NCBI RefSeq assembly: GCF_000003815.2
Contig: NC_049991.1
Location: 6,535,254-6,599,253 of the forward strand
DNA from: Branchiostoma floridae
Taxonomy: Eukaryota > Chordata > Leptocardii > Amphioxiformes > Branchiostomatidae
Reading direction: 5' to 3'
DNA length: 64,000 nucleotides
Positions 1 to 11,500 of the stretch are shown here, in pieces. Each line of letters starts with the position of its first letter. The first letter of the stretch is position 1. The notes below the pieces were generated by a model. It did no database searches. It was not told the origin of the DNA and saw nothing but the letters and a program-made list of their open reading frames with translations. A program made the translations under genes and the position numbers.

Positions 1-657
1 CCCCACTTCTATGCAAGCTTGGTTGATAACGTGCGTGTCCTGCTATGCAATTTGAAATAGGCGTGTTACTCCCATTTTATTGTGAGTTTGAGCACCCATA
101 TAATTCCGTATTACGGGTAACCCGTTCGTATCACGCAACTAAAGTTAAACACTCAAACAAAACCCGCCCGCCTACACCCACATTACAACGGATGATGGCA
201 TGACGATTTAAACAACATACGTGACATTTGGAAAGCTATACCGTATTTTCTCGAATTTTTCTCTTAAAACTTTCCAAATTATAAAGGTGCTGCAAATTGT
301 TGCCAAAGTTAATTGGGATGCGTACTTTGTTTGAGGTCTTCTTGCATGGGTCAATGCATGCACTTCTAGGAAGGATACAAAAGTATACATATTGCTTTTG
401 TGTACAAAGTTTTGGCTATTCTAACTGGTTTTATAACTTAAAGTAGACGATTTATAAGTTTGTAAATATCATGATGACGATGGTTTATGCATAATTGGCT
501 GGGAAAAATAAAAAGAAAGCATAATAAATATGAATGTATCCCGTCCAAGATGTATTCAAGATTTGTGAAGAAGGGATGCGTATCTAATTTTAGTTTTTCC
601 ATTTTACCTTTCAGTCTCGCATCTAGGGTGCGTATTTCAATTGGGGTGCGTACGTAC
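1..657. other. No gene recognised
   Basis: Only short unsupported open frames are present. I see no splice-bounded exon, signal peptide or domain. The stretch is AT-rich flank to the left of an inverted-repeat element. Confidence 0.4.
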
Positions 658-1200
658 TTAAGGCCACAGCAAGTAAATTTTATGGATGACATCAGCGCGC
701 ACATTAATTTTCGCCTGATTTCAGAAAAAAACCCAATAATTTTTCTTCTGCAGGGATGGTCAACATGACGATAAAGTATCAAAATGAGCAAATATGTTGT
801 GTTGTAGCCTAATAGTGGTACTTGTAGAAGTGACACTTGCGAGGTACCCAGGACTATAGTTGTAGAAATGGAACTTATTTGATAGTTGTAAAACTGACAC
901 CAATATGGAAGCTATGAGTGTGGTTACCAACTTTGTTGGTCTGATACCAGTCTACCACACTTGTGTCACTTTTACCACACCAGTACATGTCTTAAATACA
1001 GGAATAAATGCCTTGTTGGCTCTGATACCACGTTTTGTCCCTTTAATTCTTTTTACAACAGTCATCACAAATTTATGGCGCCTATTCTTGAAAATGTAAC
1101 CATCTTATTTTTTTCACCCATCTTGTTTTTTTCGCCCTATCGCACTATTTTCGCAGTCTGCAAAGGATGTCATCCATAAAATTTACTTGCTGTGGCCTAA
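658..1200. mobile_element. Fold-back (MITE-like) element, about 540 bp
   Basis: Bases 661-693 are repeated in inverse orientation at 1166-1198, matching over 33 bases. The outer edges read TTAAGGCC on the left and GGCCTAA on the right. No transposase frame lies between them, so this looks like a non-autonomous inverted-repeat element. The superfamily is not clear from the ends. Confidence 0.6.
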
Positions 1201-1305
1201 TTCAAGAAGATAGTTAACTGTGAAGGCTTTTCTAAAATATATATAAAGTTAGATGTATCTGACTGACATGTGATGATTTTGGTCCATGCACAGGTTTGAA
1301 TCAGC

Positions 1306-4300
1306 ATGGCGCCATGTTGCCTAGCAACGGTAAGCCTGGTTTTCACACTCCTCCTCCCAAACGGCGAAGGACAGCCTCATCTGCGTACTCCAGGTGACGT
1401 CATCATCCCTGCCCTCATCCCCGTCCATCCCGCCGGCCACGTGCCCTTCACGTGCGGTGATGTCATACCCCCTACTAGTCTCCAATTGGTCGAGGCCTTC
1501 CTCTTCGCACTTGACGTCATCAACCGTGACTCCGCCCTACTACCTGGGGTCACGTTGGGTGGGGTTGTGATTGACAGCTGCAATAGTCCCGAAATAGCAG
1601 CTCTAGAGGTGACCAACTTCTTAAGTGGGGGCACTGGATATCTTAGCGACGACAAGGACAAAGTTGCTGGATTTATCAGCGGGGAGTCCGATCAAGTTAC
1701 CGCCGCGATAGCAAGTGTTCTAGCCTCGACGCAGACTCCTCAAATCAGCTACACGACATCGAGCGCAACACTGAATGACGATTTGTTGTATCCCTACTTA
1801 TTTCGATCCCTACCGAGTGAAAAGACACATGGAGCCGTCTTAGCCGAGATTGTGAAAGCTCTCAAATGGACATACGTGTCGGTAGTCGTTTCAGACGACG
1901 TTTACGGATTGACAAATCAGAAAGCCTTCCGAAGGATCGCGGGAAATGATGACGTATGCATTTCATCTACACAGTATGTACGTCAGAACAGCACGGACGC
2001 TGACCTTGACTACGTCATTTCCGTTCTGAGAAGCAAGCAAGGGGCCAAGGGCGTGGTGTTGCTTCTTCAAACGGAGGGTATTCAGAGGGTTTTCGAGGCA
2101 GCCACACGAGCTGGGGTTTCTGCACAGTTTCAATGGTTGGGTTTTGGTATGAAGGACATTATTGAACAAAATAATTTCGACTCAGTAGCAAAAGGGTCAA
2201 TGTCACTCGAAACAGAAACAAGACAAATCAACACATTCAAAGATTATCTAAAAACTTTAAATCCCGCAAACTATACCCGTAACCCTTCTTTCCGAATATT
2301 CTGGGAACAATATTTTCACTGCGACCTCTCCCCTCAAAATGGCACTTTTGGACAGAACTGCGCTGGGAACGAGGTTTTGGACGGAGACTCTGGGTTCGAG
2401 CAGGATCCGTTGGTTCTACCGGTCTTCAACGCCGTGTACTCGTTCGCGCATGCGCTGGAAGCAGTGCTGTCTGGAGGCTGTCTGGGCCCCGTCAGCGCAT
2501 GCGTGATGGGAAAAGGGGTGCGGTTTTTTGAGAGATTGAAGAGTCTGAGTTTTCAGTCCGTCAGTGGGAGTAACTTCAGATTCACTCCAGACCGGTTTGC
2601 CGATCCAGTGTTCGATGTACTGAACTACAAGAGGATACCAGGCGGTGCCTTTGAAATGACCAAGGTATGTCATCAACCACTGTTTTTTTGTGTGTGCAGA
2701 ATTACGGATTAATATTGGGACACATAGTGCCATTCCTTAGGTGGCGTCGAATGGCCTAAGGTGGCATCTCACTGCACTTGGGGCACCGGTGCAGCACTGC
2801 GGGGTTCGTAGATGACTCAAGGAATTTCAGAGATAAAGAACGAATTTTCTTACGCGCTGTGTATTTTGTAGTCTTCTAAGTAATACTTTTACGTATCACG
2901 CAATATCTAAATTATAAAAAAAAAGATTGGCGAAAATAGCAGCGGCGCAGTGAACGAACCCCGCAGTGCCGCACTGGTGCCCCACGCACGTGCAGTGACC
3001 TCTAGTGGCTATGAGGTCTCACCTTCGATTTCTGGCAAACCTGATTAGACGATGTGTCCTTGGAAGAGACACAACTTTCCTCAACCCGAACATGTGTAAA
3101 AATGGTTACCCGACCTAGGTTTATAGGTTGCATGGTACAAGGTGGTGGATGGGTTCAACTTTCTTTTACCGTGCCCAGACACAGTGGATAACAACCCACT
3201 GTACCTAAAAAAGCCTACTTGTGTGTTAATACCTTTACATTTTATGTATCTTATCTTTAATTGCTATAATTTTCCCATTTCTGTGACAGGTTGGCCGGTA
3301 TGCAGGTGGCACACTACAGCTGAATCCATCAGATGTCTCCGCCTATAACGACCAGAACATGCCTGTGGCGTCCACATCCTACTGCGTGGGCACCTGTCAC
3401 GAATGCGCACGTTCGGACTACGTCATCTACATCCCCGGTGACGTAATCATACCTGCCGTCTTCCCCATCCACTCCAGCCAATCGTCGTCTCCGTTCGCCT
3501 GTGGCGCCTTGCGATCCAAAGCGGTAGTGCAAGAAGTGGAAGCGCTCTTGTACGCCTTGGATAAAGTCAACGCTGACAGAGAGTTACTCCCCACGATCAG
3601 GCTAGGAACTGTCATAATAGACTCGTGTTCGAGTGGAGTAAAAGCTGTCAGAGACGCTTCGAATCTACACAGCACGGGAAAAACTCCAAGAGGAGACCTA
3701 GTTTCGCCAATAGCCGGTTACATTGGATCATCAATGGCGGACGAGTCGCAACAACTGGCACCTTTTTTGGATGGTTTACAAATACCGGAAATAGGCACCT
3801 GCCAAAACAATCGACTTTTAACCGACAGATCTAGATACCCGAACTTTCTAAACACTGTTTCGTCGGAAAAACAAAAAGTGAACGTCACAACCGCAATTCT
3901 GAGAAGGTTGGGATTTAGTTATGTCTCCGTTGTCAACAGTGAAGACAAAATGTTTAGGATGTTGAAAAATGACTTCGTGTCTGCCGCCAACCGGCAGGGG
4001 ATGTGTATTGCGACAGAAGTGGAGGTGAAGAAGTTTCACGAGAGTGGGGATTACGACAGAACGATTGCGGCACTAAAAGAACACGCGGAAAAGGGAGCAG
4101 AGGCGGTCGTGCTGTTTCTATCTTCTGCGCAAGCGCGCAGCCTTATTGGCGCCGCCTCGCGAGGCGATGCCGTTGGCCTCTTCACCTGGGTCTCCGCTTT
4201 TGGCCTTGGAGACGACAACGCCTTCTTCTCGTCAAACGTGACCTTGAAACATGCCACAAGGGGAGCGTTAAGGCTGGAAACAGAAATAGGAAAATCTCAG

Positions 4301-6249
4301 ACTTTTGAAAACTACGTGTCATCTCTAACACCAGGACAGAACAAGCGAAACCCCTGGTTCAAACCCTTCTGGCAATATCTCTTTCAATGTGACCTCCCCG
4401 GGACCATAGCCAAATATGGTAGGCAGTGCGGGAGTGATTCGCGCGTGGTGAACTTTGACTTCTTGGACGACGGCTGCGCACTGAGCACCATCAACGCGGT
4501 TGTTTCCATGGCAACAGGTATACACCAGTATTGGAGAGAAACGTGCTCAACTCCCGGTTTGTGCGACTCATACTGGAGTTCGGTGGGAAGACTGCAAGAA
4601 ATCGTGGACAAAATCAGCGCAGTTTCGTATACGGACGAGAGCGGAGGGATATTCAAATTCACGCCCAGTGGTGATGCGTCGGCGCGGATGAAGATTCTCA
4701 ACTACCAGCGGCAAAGCGGGGGATCCTACGGCTACAAAGAAGTAGGTCCAAACGTCAAATGAGTCATGCAGTGATTTCATTTTTTCACGGCTTTATATGT
4801 GATATCAATGTTATCATTCCAATGAGCAAACATATGCATATACTCTTAAAAAACTGATACCATATTAAAGATTTTTTTCCCTTTAAAACATGACGAAAAT
4901 CAACAAGTATGGGTTAAAAATATCGACATTGGCGACGCATGGTTTTACGTCATAATGATTCTGGCTCGAAGTTTAGAATAAATGTTTAAAAAAGCTTCAT
5001 TTGCAGATTTTGATTATATTCCCTGTTAGTATTACGGTAAGTTAGGAGTGTGGTTCCCTGTCATCGTGGTTACTTAGTTTATGTTTATGAAAATCCAAAC
5101 CGACGTTTCTTTGTTTTTGTTGTTGTTTTTCTACAGGTAGGGACGTGGACGGACAACACTCTCCAGTTGACGCCGTGGACAGTTCGCGCCTACAGCGCCG
5201 AGGGTATCGAACGTCGTCCGACTTCCGCGTGCAAGGATACGTCCTTCTGTCCACAGTGTAACAACGTTCCCTCCTCAAAACCCACCGGTATCAACGCAAC
5301 CAGAAACGTATTCGCGCCAATCACCGATCTGGAGAGTTTGTGGGGGCTGCTAGTCGTCGTAGCGGCGGGGCTAGGGGTCACCATCATGACGATATTCACC
5401 TGTTACGTCACCGTTACGCTACAGAGCATTCAAACAAAGCGATCGTCAACCGCATTAGGTTACCTGTTATTGGTTGGTATCCTACTGATGTTCGTAACGG
5501 TGGTGTTCTTCGTCATCGAGCCGACGGACGCCGTGTGCGGGCTGCGCCGGGTGGGTCTCGCACTGGCGTACGCGGTCTGCTTTGCCGCCATGTTGGCCAA
5601 AATCGCGCGTACGGGGATGGCGCGTCCCCCTAGCAGCCCTGTTATGTTCGTCATTGCTATTTTACTCATAGCAGTACAAGTAGCCGTGTCGATCGAATGG
5701 CTGATTCTTGTGCCCCCAAAAGCCGTCTATACAGCGGTAACCAACGACAACACAGTCAAGTACATCTTCCAGTGCGCCGTCAGAAAAGAATCCCTCATCC
5801 AATCCCTCACTTATGTCATGTTCTTAGGACTTCTAACCCTTATCTTTGCCATAGCGAAAAGCACTCGTAGAGAGCGGACTTCTGAGATTGTTTGTATCAG
5901 TAATAGTGCTTGGTTGACTGGTTTCATCCTGGTTGCTTGGACCATAATGCATACGCTAGGAGCTACGTCGCTGAAGAAGGAAGACTGGCGCGATCCGGCT
6001 GTTTGTACAGGGCTGGTTATAACGGGTTGGATTCTGTTGTTGTTTATGTTTATACCAAAGTTGTGGACGCTAGCACGTCTGAAGAGAAGGCACCATCTGA
6101 GGAAGGTGAACGCAGAGAACCAACGCCGCGCGCGCGCCGTCAGCCACCCGCCTCGTCAAAATATCGTCAATGGCAACGCAACGTCCCGGTCACGGGGCAG
6201 CGACAACAGCAGACCCTCCCAACCGCCTCTGTACGGGGACGTGGCCTAG
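1306..6249 (+). CDS. GPRC5-like class C GPCR with two tandem Venus-flytrap domains
   Basis: The exons are 1306-2664, 3290-4741 and 5137-6249. All introns are phase 0 and the product is 1307 aa. Seen: a hydrophobic signal peptide (residues 1-23); a first ligand-binding (Venus-flytrap) domain in exon 1, about residues 28-445; a short linker with CVGTCHEC; a second flytrap domain, about 500-930; a second short linker (SACKDTSFCPQC); seven hydrophobic helices, about 1003-1250; and a basic tail ending near a PPLY motif (PPxY type, a possible WW-domain ligand). The flytraps resemble mGluR ones (ISYTTSSATL and WTYVSVV in the first). The seven-helix part carries CGLRR, EWLIL and W-x-DP followed by GW, which from memory match vertebrate GPRC5 rather than mGluRs. 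The 9-Cys domain of mGluRs is reduced to a short linker. Exon 2 repeats the plan linker + flytrap and exon 3 starts with the same linker, so exon 2 looks like an internal duplication. It is tail-to-tail with IQCK. An amino-acid or peptide sensing role at the cell surface is inference. Confidence 0.85.
2749..3035. mobile_element. Fold-back element in intron 1 of the receptor gene
   Basis: The sequence around 2770-2812 (ending GCACTGCGGGGTTCGT) returns inverted at about 2950-3000. The arms are imperfect and the loop is AT-rich. No coding capacity is seen. Just downstream, at about 3140-3200, lies a fragment resembling the tail of the SINE family found at 45.5 kb. Confidence 0.5.
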
Positions 6250-7021
6250 CCGGGTCCACCAGGAGCGCCCCCTGTCTATTACTACAGGTTCTGCCACCGC
6301 CAGGCCAAATCAAAGTACTCAGGTGGTCGGGAGGATCTGCTCTTCCAGTGGTGACGAGTGTCGTCTGTTCTACATATTTCAATCAAATCACTAACAAAAT
6401 TTCTTCTACCACATCTACTGACATCTAACGTCGTACCCATTGTGAATTGTAATATCATTTTCTATTAGTTAACCTACATGTTCAATGCTAATTACATTAT
6501 AACTGCATTTCCAGACCTCTGGCCCAATGGGCCAAAGGATGTTGGAAGTCGATATCGACCCCCGTCCTTCAGAGAAATAATAATGCAAATGTTGACGGCT
6601 ACTAATAATCTAAACTTTGACATCGTCACCACTTCTAACATTTTGCACAAAATGCTAAACTATAACAAAGTATATAAAACAACACGCATATCTTAAGTTT
6701 TGTTTCGTTTTGCTATTAACATCATTCTGTTCATTGGTGTTTCATTCTTTCACCTCGGACGTTGCCGTTGCCATCGATGTTTTGATGATAACTTTGCTTG
6801 TATTTTGATTAAAAAGAATACTTATGATATCGATATAGTGTTTGTACAATGTATTATAAAGATAATGTTCCTAGTTCGGGAATAGTGGGGAAAATCGCGG
6901 TACATTATTTGTACTGAAAAACTGTTTTAAGAGGTTTGATTTGAAGTTAGAAATTATCAACATCCGTATAGTCACTAAGTATCCATATTCTTTGTACATA
7001 ACCAAACGGTTCATTCAACTA
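6250..7021. other. 3' flank of the receptor gene, no further gene seen
   Basis: AT-rich sequence between the receptor stop codon and a fold-back element. It should contain the receptor 3' UTR. I could not choose a polyadenylation signal with confidence. Confidence 0.4.
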
Positions 7022-7293
7022 ACGTTTCGGTGGCCATCTGTCACCTTCTTTAGGGCAACTCTGATTGGTTCACAGTGTACTGCAGTATAGGCGTCGCTGC
7101 TTCCCCGTGCGATCCCAAACGTAGAAATTTACATATCTGAAAATATAAACATTGTAAACAGCGCATTATCTCTGTATGCATATATATGTAAATACGTTTG
7201 GGACCGCATCTGTAAGCAGCGACACCTATGCTGCAGTGCAATGGAACCAGTTAGAACTGCTCTGAGGAAGGTGGTGGTTGATCACTGAAACGT
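7022..7293. mobile_element. Fold-back element, about 270 bp
   Basis: The arms at about 7022-7130 and 7191-7293 are inverted copies at roughly 80 percent identity by eye. They share TCGCTGCTT and ACGTTTC at matching places. There is no open frame of note. A partial relative occurs at about 49890-49970. Confidence 0.55.
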
Positions 7294-7871
7294 AATTAAC
7301 ATTGGATGAGTAAAAACACGTAACTCTTAGAAATTGCACATATTATACTCAAAGTAATATATGCATCGTAGCGTGACTATTACGATTATAACGTGATATT
7401 TTTGTACCAAATTAATGACTTTCATTTCCAAGACAAATTTTCCTTAGAAAACCCTCTTTACCTCCTTGTTCTCAATGTCTAAGTGAAGTGTTAAAAATGA
7501 TATCATTTATATTTCAAAAGGAACAACTCTGATAAATACATGACAAATTATTTACATTATGAAAAATTATTAATAGCGATGTGGCTTTAAAAATGCAAAA
7601 CACATTAGTCAAGAAGGGTAAAATGCAAAAGAAAACTCCGTAGTGCATTCAATGGGTCTAGAAACTAACTCAGACTGAATAAAGTTGGAAGGTAAAAATT
7701 TGTTCCTCTAATAGGCTGCTTTTGCTGTTTTTTTCTTTCAAAGTTTCAATTAGAAAAAATAGTTAATCCCTTAGCCTATGAAGCATATAACCACACAGAT
7801 GCACACACATACACACAATACACACACCTACATACATGTGAACAATCACACCACCAAGACATACATATAAT

Positions 7872-7923
<52 letters not shown>

Positions 7924-8521
7924 ACATGTACACATACACACACAATGCATACATGCACAAGCATATGTACACCATGACACCAAAAAAAGGACAAACAGAA
8001 CTTTAAATGTTATCTACACTACTTTTCATTGCTGTCTCAAAACAATTCTTCAACAAAACTAGATACAGTCCCCATGTAGTTTGGATTCACCACATTAGAA
8101 ATCACTACAACAATGACTTTGGTAAAAATTATTATATTATTAATTGTTTCTTCCATTTCAAGTCACAAACATAGAAACTCAATACATATATACAAGCACA
8201 GATTCAAGTCATTAAAATGAAAGGTTTTCACCAATGAAAATTTACAATGGAAAGTGCATATTTTGATATATCAAACATCATTCTAGCTTGAACTCCCTTT
8301 ACTCTCCGTTTTAAATATAATGTAAATTTCATATTCACACAATGATGCACAAAACTTTTCAAAATATTTACAATAACATCAATTGTGTGCAATTTATCCC
8401 TTTCCAGACTTGTATTTATAGGATTTCAAACCATTCTATAGTAATACACTTTTTACAGGAAAGGGGGGTAGAAATTCTCAAAGTTGGTTGCATCTTACAT
8501 CAAATTTCTTTCTCCTGTGTT
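7294..8521. other. Intergenic spacer between convergent receptor and IQCK genes
   Basis: The spacer holds a CA-rich microsatellite and otherwise AT-rich sequence. The IQCK 3' UTR must begin at its right edge. I see no exon in it. Confidence 0.4.
7789..7960. repeat. (CA)n microsatellite
   Basis: A pure CA run covers about 7876-7918, flanked on both sides by degenerate CA/TA-rich sequence. The open frames on the - strand here are translations of this repeat. Confidence 0.95.
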
Positions 8522-11500
8522 TCACACATCCGGACTCTGTGGGGGTTGTGGGGAGGGGGGCTCTATACTGATCGACACTTCTGAAGTCACAGCAGAAATC
8601 CCAGAAGACGCCCTCTGTTTTTTAAAACCCCTGGGACTGCCTGAACTTGAGGTCTTGTGGGTTCCCTTCGGAGAGGCCTTTTGCGTGGGATCGTGGCCCT
8701 CCTCCGAGGGCTCGTGTTTTCTCCAGAACTCCTCGACCTTGATGGAGATGTCCTCTCCTTCCTCCCGCAGTTCACGCTGCCACTGACGCAGCTCCTGAAC
8801 CTCAGGGTCTCTTCTTGTCTGTGTAAGAACATAGGTATGAGACCAGTCTTCAAATCATCAATTACAAATACTTTGTAAAATGTTGAATTAACTTAAAATA
8901 TCTCAAATTAAATTGTTTTCTACTTAGGCCAGACAAATATATTAATTGGTTCTTGTAATCAACCACACTTTCTATTCCAGACATTAATTGCACCATGGTA
9001 TTACTATAAATTCATTCATTCTTGAAATAGTTGAACTGTAATTTCCAACACCAAAATTGGACTCACCCAAATTTTCGACTGTACAGCATCAGTCTTTGTC
9101 AAGGAATGAACAATCCACTGCTGTTGTGCATTGTTGAAATTCATTCAAGAAGTTTCCAGTACAGTGCTTTTATAACCTCATAAACAAAGTGGGTTGGATT
9201 CTCCTGATGCAAAGTGGGTATATGTTCGTATATGTTGCACTTACCAGGTATCCCCTGAAGAATGATTGGATGATGGTGGCAGCTTCTTCATCAGACAACA
9301 GTAAGGATAAAGGCAATGGGGGCCGGGGGCTAAAGGAGTTTGAAGAAAAAAAAATCATAATCAGTATTGTCTCATGAAGATTTAAAAAAGTACATGACTT
9401 AACTTGAAAGTTCACCTGTGTTGGTAGAAGTCATTATTGAACTAGTTTAACTGTAATATCCAACACAAAATTGGGCTCACCCAAATTTTAGACTGAACAG
9501 CACCCGTCTTTGTCATGGTATGCCATAGACTTCCTGCAAACTGCTTACTGAGTCACGTGTTCTATCTACATAAAGTGATGTCACAACAGCAGTGGATTGT
9601 TCATTCCTTGACAAAGACTGGTGCTGTTTAGTTGAAAATTTGGGTGAGTCCAATTTTTGTGTTCAGTTAGATATTACAGTAAAACTAGTTAAACTAAAAA
9701 AAGTACATGACTTTGTTGTAACTTGTGTCTCTTGACCTAATTGGCAAATGACAAATGAAATTGAAATGCAAGAATTCAAATGGTCCTGTGCTAAAAAAAG
9801 GTTTTGATCTTATTTGGGCTACAACTTACAATGTAAACTTATTCTTGACTTACCAGAGTACACTTAAGCTAAAGCTAAAGCTAAGCTAAAATCTAAAAAA
9901 GGATTTTTCAGGCTTATTAATCAATTTCACAACGGTTGAAAGAAACTGAATAAACTTACTGTTCCTCCAACCAGCTCTTGACAAACGGAATTTCAAACAG
10001 TGTGATGTCATCTCTGTCTCCCGCAAATTTAGGATTCATCCTATAAAAAGCAAAGGAGCAAAGAGATAAGACATTAAAGGAAGGATCTTATTTACTGTAA
10101 TGTACGTTGATGAAGATTAGACAGAAGATATGCCAAAAAGCAATTACTCAAGCCACTGGATTTGATTTTGGAAACGTCCAGACGTTTCAGATAGCATCTA
10201 CTAAAATAGTACTATCTTTCGTCAGTGACACAGAAGTGATCTGGAAGAAACTAAATTTTATACCCTAAGTTTGAATGAAGACAATTTTGGAGGTCCAACA
10301 TGAAAACAAGGTAAGACATGTCATGTAATTCTATAGACTACAAATAGATGATGCTCTGGATTGTACAGTAATCTGTACCCCTGCTTAGGCATCTAAACGT
10401 AAGCAGGTAAAAGACATCCAAAAGACAAGGCTGTGTAAATGAAAACTCCAATATCCCTTGTTCTAGCGACCTTATGAAATTAAAAGTCAAAATTCATATT
10501 GTAAACATGAACTAACTTGTAGAGCCACTCTGTGAGGAAGTCACAGGCGTTAAACTTGGTTCTCTTCCTCTCAAAGCACCTCTGGTTCTTGGCTTCCCTC
10601 AGCATCTCCACCATCCCTGGCAGCAGGACTGGGAAGATGTAATGTTCCAGGTACTCTCTGGGTGCACCTGGGGAATAAAATCATCACACCGTAAATCTCC
10701 AAATGTTCACAGTACTGGGAAGATGTAATGTTCCAGGTACTCTCTGGGTGCACCTGGCGAATAAAATCATCACACCGTAAATCTCAAAATGTTCACAGGA
10801 CGGGGAAGATGTAATGTTCCAGGTACTCTCTGGGTGCACCTGGGGAATAAAATCATCACACCGTAAATCTCAAAATGTTCACAGTACTGGGAAGATGTAA
10901 TGTTCCAGGTACTCTCTGGGTGCACCTGGCGAATAAAATCATCACACCGTAAATCTCAAAATGTTCACAGGACGGGGAAGATGTAATGTTCCAGGTACTC
11001 TCTGGGTGCACCTGGGGAATAAAATCATCACACCGTAAATCTCAAAATGTTCACAGGACTGGGAAGATGTAATGTTCCAGGTACTCTCTGGGTGCACCTG
11101 GGGAATAAAATCATCACACCGTAAATCTCAAAATGTTCACAGGACAGGGAAGATGTAGTGTTCCAGGTACTCTCTGGGTGCACCTGGGGAATAAAATCAT
11201 CACAATGTAAATCTCAAAATATTCATATAGTGTTTTCATTTTATTCAGACATTTATGGAAGGCTTTTATAATCAAATCAATATGGTCTTAACCTCCCTCT
11301 AAGACCATATTGATTTGATTATATGGGTGACATTTGCACACACATCAGTTTTTGTCCATTTTCAACAAAAGTTTTCAACCATACTGCAGCTGCAAAATGA
11401 GCAAATGTATGCCATGAATTGCAAAAAAAAAAAAAATACTATAAAAACAGCTACTTACTAAATGTCATAGCATACCAATGTTCTGTATACCCGTTCTTAT

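Noticed and set aside
3359-4762. Separate gene starting at 3359 and ending at 4762
   Set aside because: The frame is open back to a good acceptor at 3290 in the phase of exon 1, there is no signal peptide at 3359, and a donor (GTAGGT) precedes the stop.
1306-6249. Plain metabotropic glutamate receptor
   Set aside because: The seven-helix part fits GPRC5 signatures better and the Cys-rich domain is nearly gone; synteny with IQCK also favours GPRC5.
7763-7994. Cys/Val-rich open frames on the - strand
   Set aside because: They are translations of the CA microsatellite, not proteins.
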